Of a stretch of DNA of 64,000 nucleotides, positions 17,239 to 24,859 are shown piece by piece (position 1 is the first letter of the stretch; every line of letters begins with the position of its first letter). Source of the stretch: CAWAYH01 sp963786195 (GTDB lineage Bacteria; Acidobacteriota; Vicinamibacteria; Vicinamibacterales; 2-12-FULL-66-21); contig CAWAYH010000009.1 of assembly GCA_963786195.1 (NCBI GenBank), forward strand, positions 248,001-312,000, in the 5' to 3' direction. The notes below the pieces were generated by a model that worked only from the letters and a program-made list of their open reading frames with translations, had not been told where the DNA came from and did not search any database. A program made the translations under genes and the position numbers.

Positions 17239-18172
17239 CGGGCCGGAACGGATTGAAACTCGCTACGCGCGGGAGCAAGCTGGCACTCTGGCAGGCGCAC
17301 GCGGTCGCCGAACGCCTGCAGGCCGCCGGCGTGTCGTGCGACATCGTCGTCATCCGGACGTCCGGCGATCAGCGGCCCGACGTCCGCGGCCCCGAGGGAG
17401 ACACCAAGCGTCAATTCGTCAAGGAGCTCGAGGACGCGCTGATCCGGGGCGACGTCGATCTCGCCGTGCACAGCGCGAAGGACATGCCGGTGGTGCTGCC
17501 CGACGGGCTGGCGATCGCGGCCTGCCTTCCGCGAGCGGATCCGCGCGACGCGATCGTCCTGCCGCAGGGGGGACCCACCGGTGATCTGGCGACTAATCCT
17601 CGCGCGCCTCAACGGCGGTTCGACGATCGGCACCGGCAGCGTCAGGCGTATCGCCCAGCTGGCATCGGTCGTTCCGCGCGCCAGATTCGAGCCGATCCGC
17701 GGCAACGTGGACACGAGGCTCGCCAAGCTGGATAGCGGCGAAAGTCGACGCGCTCGTCCTGGCCTCCGCGGGGCTCGAGCGGCTGGGATTCAGGTCGCGG
17801 ATTTCAGCGGTCGTTCCCGTCGAACAGTGCGTTCCGGCCCCGGGTCAGGGTATCGTTGCGATAGAAATCCAGGCCGGCGACGGCAAGACGCGCGCCGCCA
17901 TCGCGAGCATTCACGACCGCGCTGCTGGAGAATCGCTGGCCGCCGAGCGCGCGCTCGTCTCGGCTCTGGGGGGTGGCTGTCAGCTGCCGCTCGGCGCCAT
18001 CGCCCTTCCGCGCCATGGTGCGCTGGAGATGCACGCGGTGGTAGCATCCCTCGACGGATCGCGGAAGATCTCGGGATCGATGACCGGTCCATCCGCGAGC
18101 CCGGAGGCGCTTGGCGAACGGCTGGCCGCAACGCTCGCGCATCAGGGCGCCGGGATAATGGGAATCTACTGA
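17235..18172 (+). CDS. hemC: Hydroxymethylbilane synthase, two frameshifts
   Basis: Polymerises four porphobilinogens into hydroxymethylbilane. The N-terminus (LKLATRGSKLALWQA, RTSGDQ, AVHSAKDMP) starts at the GTG at 17235, overlapping the hemA stop. The middle (TIGTGSVRR, RGNVDTRLAKLD) is one frame on after a surplus A near 17595. The rest (ALVLASAGLERLG, EQCVPAPGQGIVAIE, and the cofactor-loop Cys in GGGCQLPLGA) is a further frame on after a surplus G near 17738. With both bases removed the protein is 311 residues, the normal length. All active-site parts are preserved, so I treat both shifts as sequence errors. Confidence 0.9.
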
Positions 18173-18210
18173 GGGAATCCTGAATCGATTCAGTACGAAC
18201 TGCACGTGTC

Positions 18211-19743
18211 ATGAATACGCCTTGCGTCTATATCGTGGGTGCGGGCCCAGGCGATCCGTCGCTGATCAGCGTGCGGGGACGGCAGTACCTGCAGGCGGCG
18301 GACGTCGTCGTGTTCGACCATCGCGTCCACACGCGACTGTTGCGGCTCGCCAAAGCCGGCGCGGAGCGCATCGATGTCGGGCCGGCCGCACCGAAGCCGC
18401 TCGAGCAGGACGCGATCTGTTACTTGCTCGCGGAAAAGGCGCGCGAGGGCAAAACCGTCGTGCGACTGAAGTGGGGCGACCCGTTCGTCTTCGACAGCGG
18501 CGGGAAGGAAGCGCTGTTCCTGCACGAACAGGGCATCCCGTTCGAGGTCGTGCCGGGCGTCCCGGCCGCGATCGGCGGACCGGCGTACGCGGGTGTGCCC
18601 GTGACCTACCCCGGGGCGGGCGACGTGCTGACGTTCGTCCGCGGCCACGAGGGCGACGTCGACGTGGCGGCAGACGTCGACTGGTCGCGGCTGGCGGGTC
18701 TCGGCGGCACGCTGATCTGCTATGCCGGCGCGCGCCGGATCGGGGCAATCACGGACGCGCTGCTGGCGCACGGCCGCGCGCCGGACGAGACGGCCGTCCT
18801 GATTTACGACGGCACGCTCCCGTCGCAGTTGACGGTCGAGGGCACGCTGTCCGACATCGCCTCGCGCGCCAGGGAAGGCTCGGTGGGACTGCTCGTCGTC
18901 GGCGCGGTGACCGGCCTGCGTCAGCATCTGCGCTGGTTCGACGAGCGTCCGCTGTTCGGCAAGCGGATCGTCGTCACGCGCTCGGTCGAACAGGCGGGCG
19001 AGCTGATTGAAATGCTCGAAGAGCGCGGCGCGGAAGCGATTCCCGCGCCGGTGATCCGTACCGCGCCGCCCGAGGATCTCGGCGCGCTCGACCAGGCGTG
19101 CGCCGAGGCCGGCACGTTCGACTGGATTGTCTTCACGAGCGCCAACGGCGTGGACTACTTCATGGATCGCCTGCTCGCCCTGAGCGACGTGCGGGAACTG
19201 AAGGGCGTCCGGATCTGCGCCATCGGGCCATCCACGGCCTCGCGGCTGTCACGCTACGGTATTCGCGTGGATCTGACCCCCGAGGAGTTCCGGGCCGAAG
19301 CCGTCGCGGATGCGCTCGCGCGAGACGGCAGCCTGAAAGGCCGGCGCGTGCTGTTACCTCGGGCCGACATCGCGCGTGAAATGCTCGTCGACGAGCTGAA
19401 ACAGGCGGGCGCGGAGGTGGTCGACGTCGCGGCGTACAGGACGCTGCAGGGCGGCAGCGGCGAATACGACATCTACCGCATGATGCTCGACCGGCAAATC
19501 GATGCCGTGACGTTCACCAGCGCATCGACGGTCCGCAACTTCGTGGCGATGATCGGCCGCGATCAGGCCGCCGATCTGCTCCGCGGGACGGTGGTCGCGT
19601 CGATCGGCCCGGTCACCGCGGAGGCGGCGCAGCAGCTCGGGATCGCCACGGCGGTCATGCCCGAACGCTACACCATCCCGGATCTGGTCGACGCCCTGGT
19701 CGAGCACTTCACCAGCCCTGCGGTCGTAGCGGCCGAACCATGA
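18211..19743 (+). CDS. cobA-hemD: Fused uroporphyrinogen-III C-methyltransferase / uroporphyrinogen-III synthase
   Basis: A 510-residue two-domain protein. Residues ~1-245 are a SAM-dependent uroporphyrinogen-III methyltransferase: GAGPGDP near the start, KWGDPFVF, and EVVPGVPAAIGGPAYAGVPVT. Residues ~247-505 (from LFGKRIVVTRS) are uroporphyrinogen-III synthase, with the repeated VFTSANGVDYF and TFTSASTVRNF segments. One chain therefore closes the ring and diverts it to precorrin-2, the route to sirohaem, cobalamin or haem d1. It overlaps hemB by four bases (ATGA). Fusions of this kind are known in several phyla. Confidence 0.94.
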   Translation: MNTPCVYIVGAGPGDPSLISVRGRQYLQAADVVVFDHRVHTRLLRLAKAGAERIDVGPAAPKPLEQDAICYLLAEKAREGKTVVRLKWGDPFVFDSGGKEALFLHEQGIPFEVVPGVPAAIGGPAYAGVPVTYPGAGDVLTFVRGHEGDVDVAADVDWSRLAGLGGTLICYAGARRIGAITDALLAHGRAPDETAVLIYDGTLPSQLTVEGTLSDIASRAREGSVGLLVVGAVTGLRQHLRWFDERPLFGKRIVVTRSVEQAGELIEMLEERGAEAIPAPVIRTAPPEDLGALDQACAEAGTFDWIVFTSANGVDYFMDRLLALSDVRELKGVRICAIGPSTASRLSRYGIRVDLTPEEFRAEAVADALARDGSLKGRRVLLPRADIAREMLVDELKQAGAEVVDVAAYRTLQGGSGEYDIYRMMLDRQIDAVTFTSASTVRNFVAMIGRDQAADLLRGTVVASIGPVTAEAAQQLGIATAVMPERYTIPDLVDALVEHFTSPAVVAAEP

Positions 19744-20753
19744 CGACGCGCACCCCGACACCACCGGGCGTTGCCACAGGCGGGCAGCTGGATCTCCCCC
19801 GCCGCCTGCGGCGGCTGCGCCGGACGGCCGCGATCCGCTCGCTCGTGCGCGAGACACGGCTCTCGGCCGACATGTTCCTCTATCCCCTGTTCGTCTGTCC
19901 GGGCCGGGGCCAGCGTCGCGAGGTCGGGTCGATGCCGGGCGTCTTTCAGCTCTCGGTCGACGAGGCGGTCAAGGAAGCCGCTGCCGCGAAAGCCGACGGC
20001 GTGCCGGGCGTGCTGCTGTTCGGTCTGCCCGACAGCAAGGACGCCTTTGGGTCGGCAGCGTTCGATCCGGACGCGCCGGTCCAGACTGCCGTGCGCGAGC
20101 TGAAGCGGGAAATGCCGGATCTCCTGGTCGTCACCGACGTGTGCCTCTGCGAATACACATCGCACGGGCACTGCGGGCTGCTCATCGGAGACGAAATCGC
20201 CAACGACCCGTCGGTCGAGCAGCTCGTTCGCGCCGCACTGTCACATGCCGCCGCCGGCGCCGACATCGTCGCGCCGTCGGACATGATGGATGGCCGTGTC
20301 GGACGCATCCGGCAGGCGCTGGACGACTCCGGGTTCTCGCAGGTCGGGATCATGTCGTACGCCGCGAAGTACTGCTCGGCGTTCTACGGCCCGTTCCGCG
20401 AGGCAGCCGACTCCGCGCCCGCGTTCGGCGATCGCCGATCGCATCAGATGGATCCGGCCAACGTCGAGGAAGCGCTGCGCGAGGTGCAGCTCGATCTGGA
20501 GGAAGGCGCCGACATCGTCATGGTGAAGCCGGCGCTGACGTATCTCGACGTCGTCGCGCGCGTCAAAGCCGAGTTCGGCGTACCGACCGCGGCGTATCAC
20601 GTCAGCGGCGAGTACGCGATGCTGAAAGCGGCCGCACGGAACGGCTGGATCGACGAGCCGCGCGCGATGCTCGAGACGCTGACGGCGATCCGCCGCGCCG
20701 GCGCCGACATCATCATCACGTACTACGCGAGAGAAGCCGCCAGGCTGCTTTAA
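19740..20753 (+). CDS. hemB: Delta-aminolevulinic acid dehydratase (porphobilinogen synthase)
   Basis: Condenses two 5-aminolevulinates to porphobilinogen. The 337-residue protein has the zinc-type metal site DVCLCEYTSHGHCG (Cys135, Cys137, Cys145), so it is a Zn- rather than Mg-only enzyme. It also has the two active-site lysines, Lys210 in SYAAKYC and Lys263 in MVKPAL. Its ATG overlaps the cobA-hemD stop. It is the last gene of the plus-strand haem run and ends 12 bp from the convergent pseudopilin gene; hemL and hemE are not in the window. Confidence 0.97.
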   Translation: MTTRTPTPPGVATGGQLDLPRRLRRLRRTAAIRSLVRETRLSADMFLYPLFVCPGRGQRREVGSMPGVFQLSVDEAVKEAAAAKADGVPGVLLFGLPDSKDAFGSAAFDPDAPVQTAVRELKREMPDLLVVTDVCLCEYTSHGHCGLLIGDEIANDPSVEQLVRAALSHAAAGADIVAPSDMMDGRVGRIRQALDDSGFSQVGIMSYAAKYCSAFYGPFREAADSAPAFGDRRSHQMDPANVEEALREVQLDLEEGADIVMVKPALTYLDVVARVKAEFGVPTAAYHVSGEYAMLKAAARNGWIDEPRAMLETLTAIRRAGADIIITYYAREAARLL

Positions 20754-20765
20754 CCGAACCCTCCC

Positions 20766-21812
20766 CTATAGCGTCCGCGCCAGCGCTGTCAGCGTGGCTG
20801 CCGCGTTGTAGGTGAGATGCGTTCCAGCCAATCGTTGAAGCTCGGCGAGAAACCTCTGAATCGCGCGCTGCTTCGCCGCCAGATCACCGCGGTCTGCGGC
20901 AGCCTCTGCAGCGTCAATCTTCGCAATCAACGAGTCGACGATGTCCTCCCTGGTCGGTCCTCCTTGCTCGTCATCCCTCACAAGGGCCCGGCACAAGCGA
21001 CCAAGCGTCGAGAAGCCGAACAACGCTGCGGGATCGCCCGCGACCTCCTCCAGGGCCACGCCCGGCGGCTGACCTGTACCTTCGCTGCCCGCGCCCCATT
21101 TCATCGCGTGCGCGACCGACTGACGGAACGAGTTGTACACCGCCAGCAGGCCCTGGTCTGAAACGAGAATCGGGTCCGGCGGATGCTCGAGAATCTCGGG
21201 GAGCGTGATGACGCCGTCGTCATTCTCGTCCAACCCTTCGAGCACCTGCCTGATCGTAGCGGGATCCGAGACAAACGCCGGCGCGCGACCTGTCGCTTCC
21301 GGGTGCATCTTCAATAACGCGCCCGCGGCGTCCGCGCCAGCCGTCAGGATCTCGTTGGATAGTCTCCACCCTGCCCGCCTGGCGCCAGGTGTAGGCGACT
21401 CCCTGATGGGATTCTTGTGATCCGCCGTCAGGGTGACGCTGCCGCTGATGCCAGGAATGATCGGCTCAGCGGCGACAAGGAAATTGTTGGGTGCGGACGC
21501 TAACACAGAGAAGCTGTACCCGAACGTGACAATCACGCCGTCCTCGCGCACATCCTTCAACGGCCCGCACGGGATCTGTTGTCTCCAGTCAAACAGCTCG
21601 ACCAGGTCGATTGGAGAGCGTCCGACGGCTCGCCGGAATTCGTTCGCGCACTGCACCAGGGCTCCCAGTCCGGCTTTGGCGTTCTCGGTGTTATTCACCA
21701 TGCGAATGGCCTGACCCGCGAGAAGCAGCCCGATCAGGATCCCGATGATCGCAATGACCACCAACAGTTCGATCAGCGTGAAGCCGCGTTCCGAGCGTGG
21801 GACTTTTGTCAT
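20766..21812 (-). CDS. Type IV pilin-like/pseudopilin protein with EF-hand loop and FIMAH-like C-terminus
   Basis: 348 residues. Residues 1-33 are a class III prepilin signal: basic leader SERG, cleavage before FTLIE with Glu at +5, then a hydrophobic stalk. Only this N-terminus resembles pseudopilins; the body (35-190) is unassigned. Residues 195-206 form a complete EF-hand calcium loop (D-x-N-x-D-G-x-I-T-x-x-E). The last ~60 residues (from VDSLIAKIDAA) resemble the FIMAH helical domain seen at the C-termini of secreted proteins. A Ca2+-dependent surface or secreted role is inferred. A 47-bp element shared with the gene at 23980 lies about 96 bp upstream of its start. Confidence 0.72.
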   Translation of the reverse strand: MTKVPRSERGFTLIELLVVIAIIGILIGLLLAGQAIRMVNNTENAKAGLGALVQCANEFRRAVGRSPIDLVELFDWRQQIPCGPLKDVREDGVIVTFGYSFSVLASAPNNFLVAAEPIIPGISGSVTLTADHKNPIRESPTPGARRAGWRLSNEILTAGADAAGALLKMHPEATGRAPAFVSDPATIRQVLEGLDENDDGVITLPEILEHPPDPILVSDQGLLAVYNSFRQSVAHAMKWGAGSEGTGQPPGVALEEVAGDPAALFGFSTLGRLCRALVRDDEQGGPTREDIVDSLIAKIDAAEAAADRGDLAAKQRAIQRFLAELQRLAGTHLTYNAAATLTALARTL

Positions 21813-21908
21813 GACCGTTTCTCCACCAACACTACTGACGAAGGCTCACGGTGATTCTGCGGAGCGCCTTTCGGCGCCGATCGTCATGCAGGCGCCCAGG
21901 ACCATGGT

Positions 21909-21955
21909 GCGATGTCTGGTCGGGACCTTGGAATCACCTATCTGTGTAGGTTTGT
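21909..21955 (-). promoter_or_regulatory. Shared upstream element, copy 1 (possible structured leader)
   Basis: Lies 96 bp upstream of the pseudopilin ATG. On the minus strand it reads ACAAACCTACA ... GGTGATTCC ... GACC ... CATCGCA. A second copy at nearly the same distance precedes the secreted protein at 23315-23980. Around CATCGCACCATG the RNA can fold with CCAG/CUGG arms. Confidence 0.55.
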
Positions 21956-21981
21956 GGAGACAAGGAAGCGCACTCGGTCGC

Positions 21982-23280
21982 CTATTCAACAGGGTTGATG
22001 AGCTGCGGGGGCAGTGGCGCCATCACGCTACTCTCGGCCACACAACTGTCAGGGAGGGCGACCGGGCAGCCGCACCGGTTTCCGCCGCGATCGTGAAACT
22101 GGAAGTCGTCGGCAGACGTGGGAAACGCCTCACCTTCGAGATCGAATGCATTGCAGTGAAGCCTCGTATTCCCGATGTCCAGGGTGCCACCCAGGTTTGC
22201 GATTCCCGAATGTGCGTTCTTCCACATCCTCGAATTGTCCACCCATACGATGCCCGGGCCGGCGACAGTCAGGCCGTCGCCGTAGAAGCCGGCCTGGACG
22301 TGACCCTGGGGATATGGGTCTGTGAGGAGAATGTGACTGTCCTTGACCATCGCGTACAGGGGCTGGAAAAGGAGAATGCCCGCTCCGATTGACGAACGGA
22401 TGACGGAAGAGTGCTGAACGAACGTGGTTCCCCCCTTCGCGGCGATACCAGGCCCGTTCGTGACGTTGATGGTGGACTCGATGAAGTTGACTCCTGCGTT
22501 CACGGCCATGACGCCGCCCCCCTGGCCAGGAGCGCCACCGTTGTAGCCACATGCGTCCAGGTGGTTCTGAAACGCGGTGTAGAGGGAGTTCTTCACCACC
22601 ACGCAGGCCTGTCCGGTGTTCAGCAGGGTCACGCCAAACGAGGTGAGAATCGACTCCGGGGTGAACCCCGGCGTGATTGCGTTCGGGGAAACGGCGATCC
22701 CGTTCCAGAGGACATCTCGGATGAGCACGTTTTGCACGACGAGTTTGGCCGCAAATGCGGAGGAGGCGATGCCGCGTCCGGTGTGTGCTATGCAGGTGTC
22801 CTCTACGGTCAGCGTGGAGGGCGGGACGCGTGTGTCATCGCCGCCCGTGATGCGGATGGCCGCGTCGAAACCGGAGAGTTTCAGGCCTCTGACCACGCCT
22901 CCACCCGTGCCGAGGTAGGTGACGAGCCCGGTAACCTCGCTGAATGGAGCGACCCGCAACGGCCGTGGGCCCGCGAGATGGGTGGCGCGATCGGTTTGGG
23001 CGCGCGTCCGGGGCAATTCGTCGCCGCACCCCGCGCCCTCGATTGTGATCCGTTTGTTTCGGACGATCAGGGGTTCGCTGAGCTCGAACCGACCTTTCTG
23101 GATCTTCAGTTTGCCTCCGTCGGCGAGGGCATCAATCGCGCTTTGGAGCGTGGGGAACTCGCGACGTTCGTCCGGCCACTCGATCGAATCCCGACGATCT
23201 CCGGGCTGACTTACAATCGGGCCCGCAAGCCCGAGCGCGAAGACGGTACCAAGTGTGAGCGTCAGCAGGTTGCGTGACAT
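21982..23280 (-). CDS. Secreted right-handed parallel beta-helix protein
   Basis: 432 residues with a signal peptide (MSRNLLTLTLGTVFALGLAGPIVS). The mature part begins with FPTLQSAIDALADGGKLKIQKGRF, the usual entry of pectate-lyase-like beta-helices, followed by repeating short strands with Asn and Gly turns (e.g. LTVEDTCIAHTGRGIASSAF). About ten Cys residues suggest disulfides in the periplasm or outside. No pectate lyase catalytic residues are recognisable, so polysaccharide binding or structure is as likely as catalysis. It lies between the pseudopilin and a small secreted protein, all on the same strand. Confidence 0.75.
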   Translation of the reverse strand: MSRNLLTLTLGTVFALGLAGPIVSQPGDRRDSIEWPDERREFPTLQSAIDALADGGKLKIQKGRFELSEPLIVRNKRITIEGAGCGDELPRTRAQTDRATHLAGPRPLRVAPFSEVTGLVTYLGTGGGVVRGLKLSGFDAAIRITGGDDTRVPPSTLTVEDTCIAHTGRGIASSAFAAKLVVQNVLIRDVLWNGIAVSPNAITPGFTPESILTSFGVTLLNTGQACVVVKNSLYTAFQNHLDACGYNGGAPGQGGGVMAVNAGVNFIESTINVTNGPGIAAKGGTTFVQHSSVIRSSIGAGILLFQPLYAMVKDSHILLTDPYPQGHVQAGFYGDGLTVAGPGIVWVDNSRMWKNAHSGIANLGGTLDIGNTRLHCNAFDLEGEAFPTSADDFQFHDRGGNRCGCPVALPDSCVAESSVMAPLPPQLINPVE

Positions 23281-23314
23281 CTGATACTCCTCGACCTCGG
23301 CTACCCGCGCTCTT

Positions 23315-23980
23315 CTACGGAACCGGACAGCCGGGGCCCGAGCCGCAGTCTGCTAGCACGCCGGAAATGGATGCTTCGCACCACAACGTAGAACCTGGCG
23401 AGTTTTTCCAGAAACCAAACGAAACTTCAGTTCCCGGGTCCGCGTACAGGCGCAACTGTGCCGTAATGACGTGATGGCGGCCAAGGCCACCGAGGCCGAC
23501 GCCCGCGAATATGCTCGGCTCGAGCGCAAAAAAGAACTGGCTGGGTGGGCCGACTGACTCGTCAATCGCAATGCTGGACCGAACGGCGCCGGTCGTGATT
23601 TCCGTTCCGCAGAAAGCTGAATACGTCTCAATGACGAGTAACTTCCCGCTCGGGACCGTGAGTGTCACCGTGCAGACATTGCCCGACGTTGAAATGCAAG
23701 GAATCCGGGCACGGTAGGTTTGCCTGGCAGGACTGCCCACATCAAGAATCGGAACCGGGTCGCGGCTCGAGTTGCCGATGGCCACCGTCCATGAGCCAGA
23801 TTGCGACGACTGAACCCGCGGAACGTTCGCAACGTTGACCTGAGGCACGTTTACGACTTCCACCAGCAGCGCTGTCGTGCCCTGCGCTACGGCACGGCCT
23901 GTCGGAGTGAGGGCCATCACAAGCGCCACGGCTGCAATGCTTGCAGTAGCCAGAATCGATTTTCGAGTCTTCCCCCCCAT
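23315..23980 (-). CDS. Secreted protein of unknown function
   Basis: 221 residues with a signal peptide (MGGKTRKSILATASIAAVALVMALTPTGRAVAQ). The mature domain has repeated Val-Asn-Val pairs (VVNVPQVNVANVPRVQ), then a mostly beta region with paired Cys (IPCISTSGNVCTVTL, FCGTE, LWCE, ADCGSGPGC). I do not recognise a family. It carries the second copy of the shared upstream element at 24081-24126 and probably is first in a unit with the beta-helix gene, 34 bp downstream. Confidence 0.65.
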   Translation of the reverse strand: MGGKTRKSILATASIAAVALVMALTPTGRAVAQGTTALLVEVVNVPQVNVANVPRVQSSQSGSWTVAIGNSSRDPVPILDVGSPARQTYRARIPCISTSGNVCTVTLTVPSGKLLVIETYSAFCGTEITTGAVRSSIAIDESVGPPSQFFFALEPSIFAGVGLGGLGRHHVITAQLRLYADPGTEVSFGFWKNSPGSTLWCEASISGVLADCGSGPGCPVP

Positions 23981-24080
23981 TCTTCCTCCTCCCGGTGCCG
24001 AACTGCCAGCAGGGCCGGCGCCTGGCCGATTTCCCCATCCGGTTCAGATGACAGGGCGTCCGCAGGTCCGAGGACATCTT

Positions 24081-24126
24081 GCGATGCCTCGGTCGGAGAG
24101 GGAATCACCAGTTCATGTAGGTTTGT
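24081..24126 (-). promoter_or_regulatory. Shared upstream element, copy 2 (possible structured leader)
   Basis: Lies 100 bp upstream of the ATG at 23980 and aligns with 21909-21955 over its whole length. On the minus strand CCGAGG-CATC-GCAA-GATG-U-CCTCGG forms a strong hairpin with a GNRA-type loop; the arms differ from copy 1 but still pair. Confidence 0.55.
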
Positions 24127-24132
24127 TTAGGA

Positions 24133-24804
24133 CTACCGCACAATCCGCTGACGCAGCGCTTTGGCGACCGCCTCGGATTTCGAGTGCACCTGCAGCTTCG
24201 TGTAGATGCTGCGCATATGAAAGCCGACGGTGTTCACGCTCGATCGCAGCTCGGCCGCAGCCGTCTTGTAGGTGTGTCCTTCGCTGAGGAGCTTCAGGAG
24301 CCTCAGCTCGTGGGGCGTCAGGTGGTAATCGGTGTGCTCGGGAGGGCGAATGTCTCTGAACAACGAAATGACACGGCTGGCCACCTCGGGCGACATGGGC
24401 GCGCCGCCGCTCATCACTTCCCGCAGGCACTCCAGCAAGCGCGCCGGCGGCGTCTTCTTCAGCAGGTACCCCGACGCGCCGGCGCACAATGCGTCGAAGA
24501 TCTTCGCATCGTCCTCGTAGACGGTGAGTGCGACGAGTCGAAGGTCCGGATGGCGCTGCCGGAGAAGCCGCATCCCCTCCAGTCCCGACATGCCGGGCAA
24601 GCCGATGTCGACGAGCATGATGTCGGGCAGAACGGTCCTTGGCCGCGCAAGCCAGGCCAGCGTCTCTTCCATCGAGGCGAAGGCCGATCGGCAGGAATAA
24701 CCGTCAGTCCGGTCGATGAGGAACTTCAGCCCGTCGCGGACATCGGCCTGGTCTTCGACGATCGCCACGGCGATGACGCCAGGGGAAAAAGGGGCGTCAG
24801 TCAT
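24133..24804 (-). CDS. Two-component response regulator, NarL/LuxR family
   Basis: 223 residues. Receiver domain: acidic pair Glu17-Asp18 (VAIVEDQ), phospho-acceptor Asp66 in MLVDIGLPGMSG, and Lys in YLLKKT. C-terminal LuxR-type HTH at about 155-215 (LTPHELRLLKLLSEGHTYK ... TVGFHMRSIYTKLQVHSK). The ATG at 24804 gives the normal receiver start; a longer frame overlaps the kinase. It directly follows the propeller sensor kinase on the same strand, the usual pairing. Likely targets include the secreted-protein genes immediately downstream, but this is inference. Confidence 0.92.
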   Translation of the reverse strand: MTDAPFSPGVIAVAIVEDQADVRDGLKFLIDRTDGYSCRSAFASMEETLAWLARPRTVLPDIMLVDIGLPGMSGLEGMRLLRQRHPDLRLVALTVYEDDAKIFDALCAGASGYLLKKTPPARLLECLREVMSGGAPMSPEVASRVISLFRDIRPPEHTDYHLTPHELRLLKLLSEGHTYKTAAAELRSSVNTVGFHMRSIYTKLQVHSKSEAVAKALRQRIVR

Positions 24805-24859
24805 CAAGCATGCCCGTGCAGAGTCTAATGAGCCTGTCCATGGGCTGTCACCCACCTGA

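Noticed and set aside
21909..24126. GEMM (c-di-GMP) riboswitch upstream of the pseudopilin
   Set aside because: ACAAACC is reminiscent, but the GCAAAGCC and GGUAG parts of the aptamer are not present.
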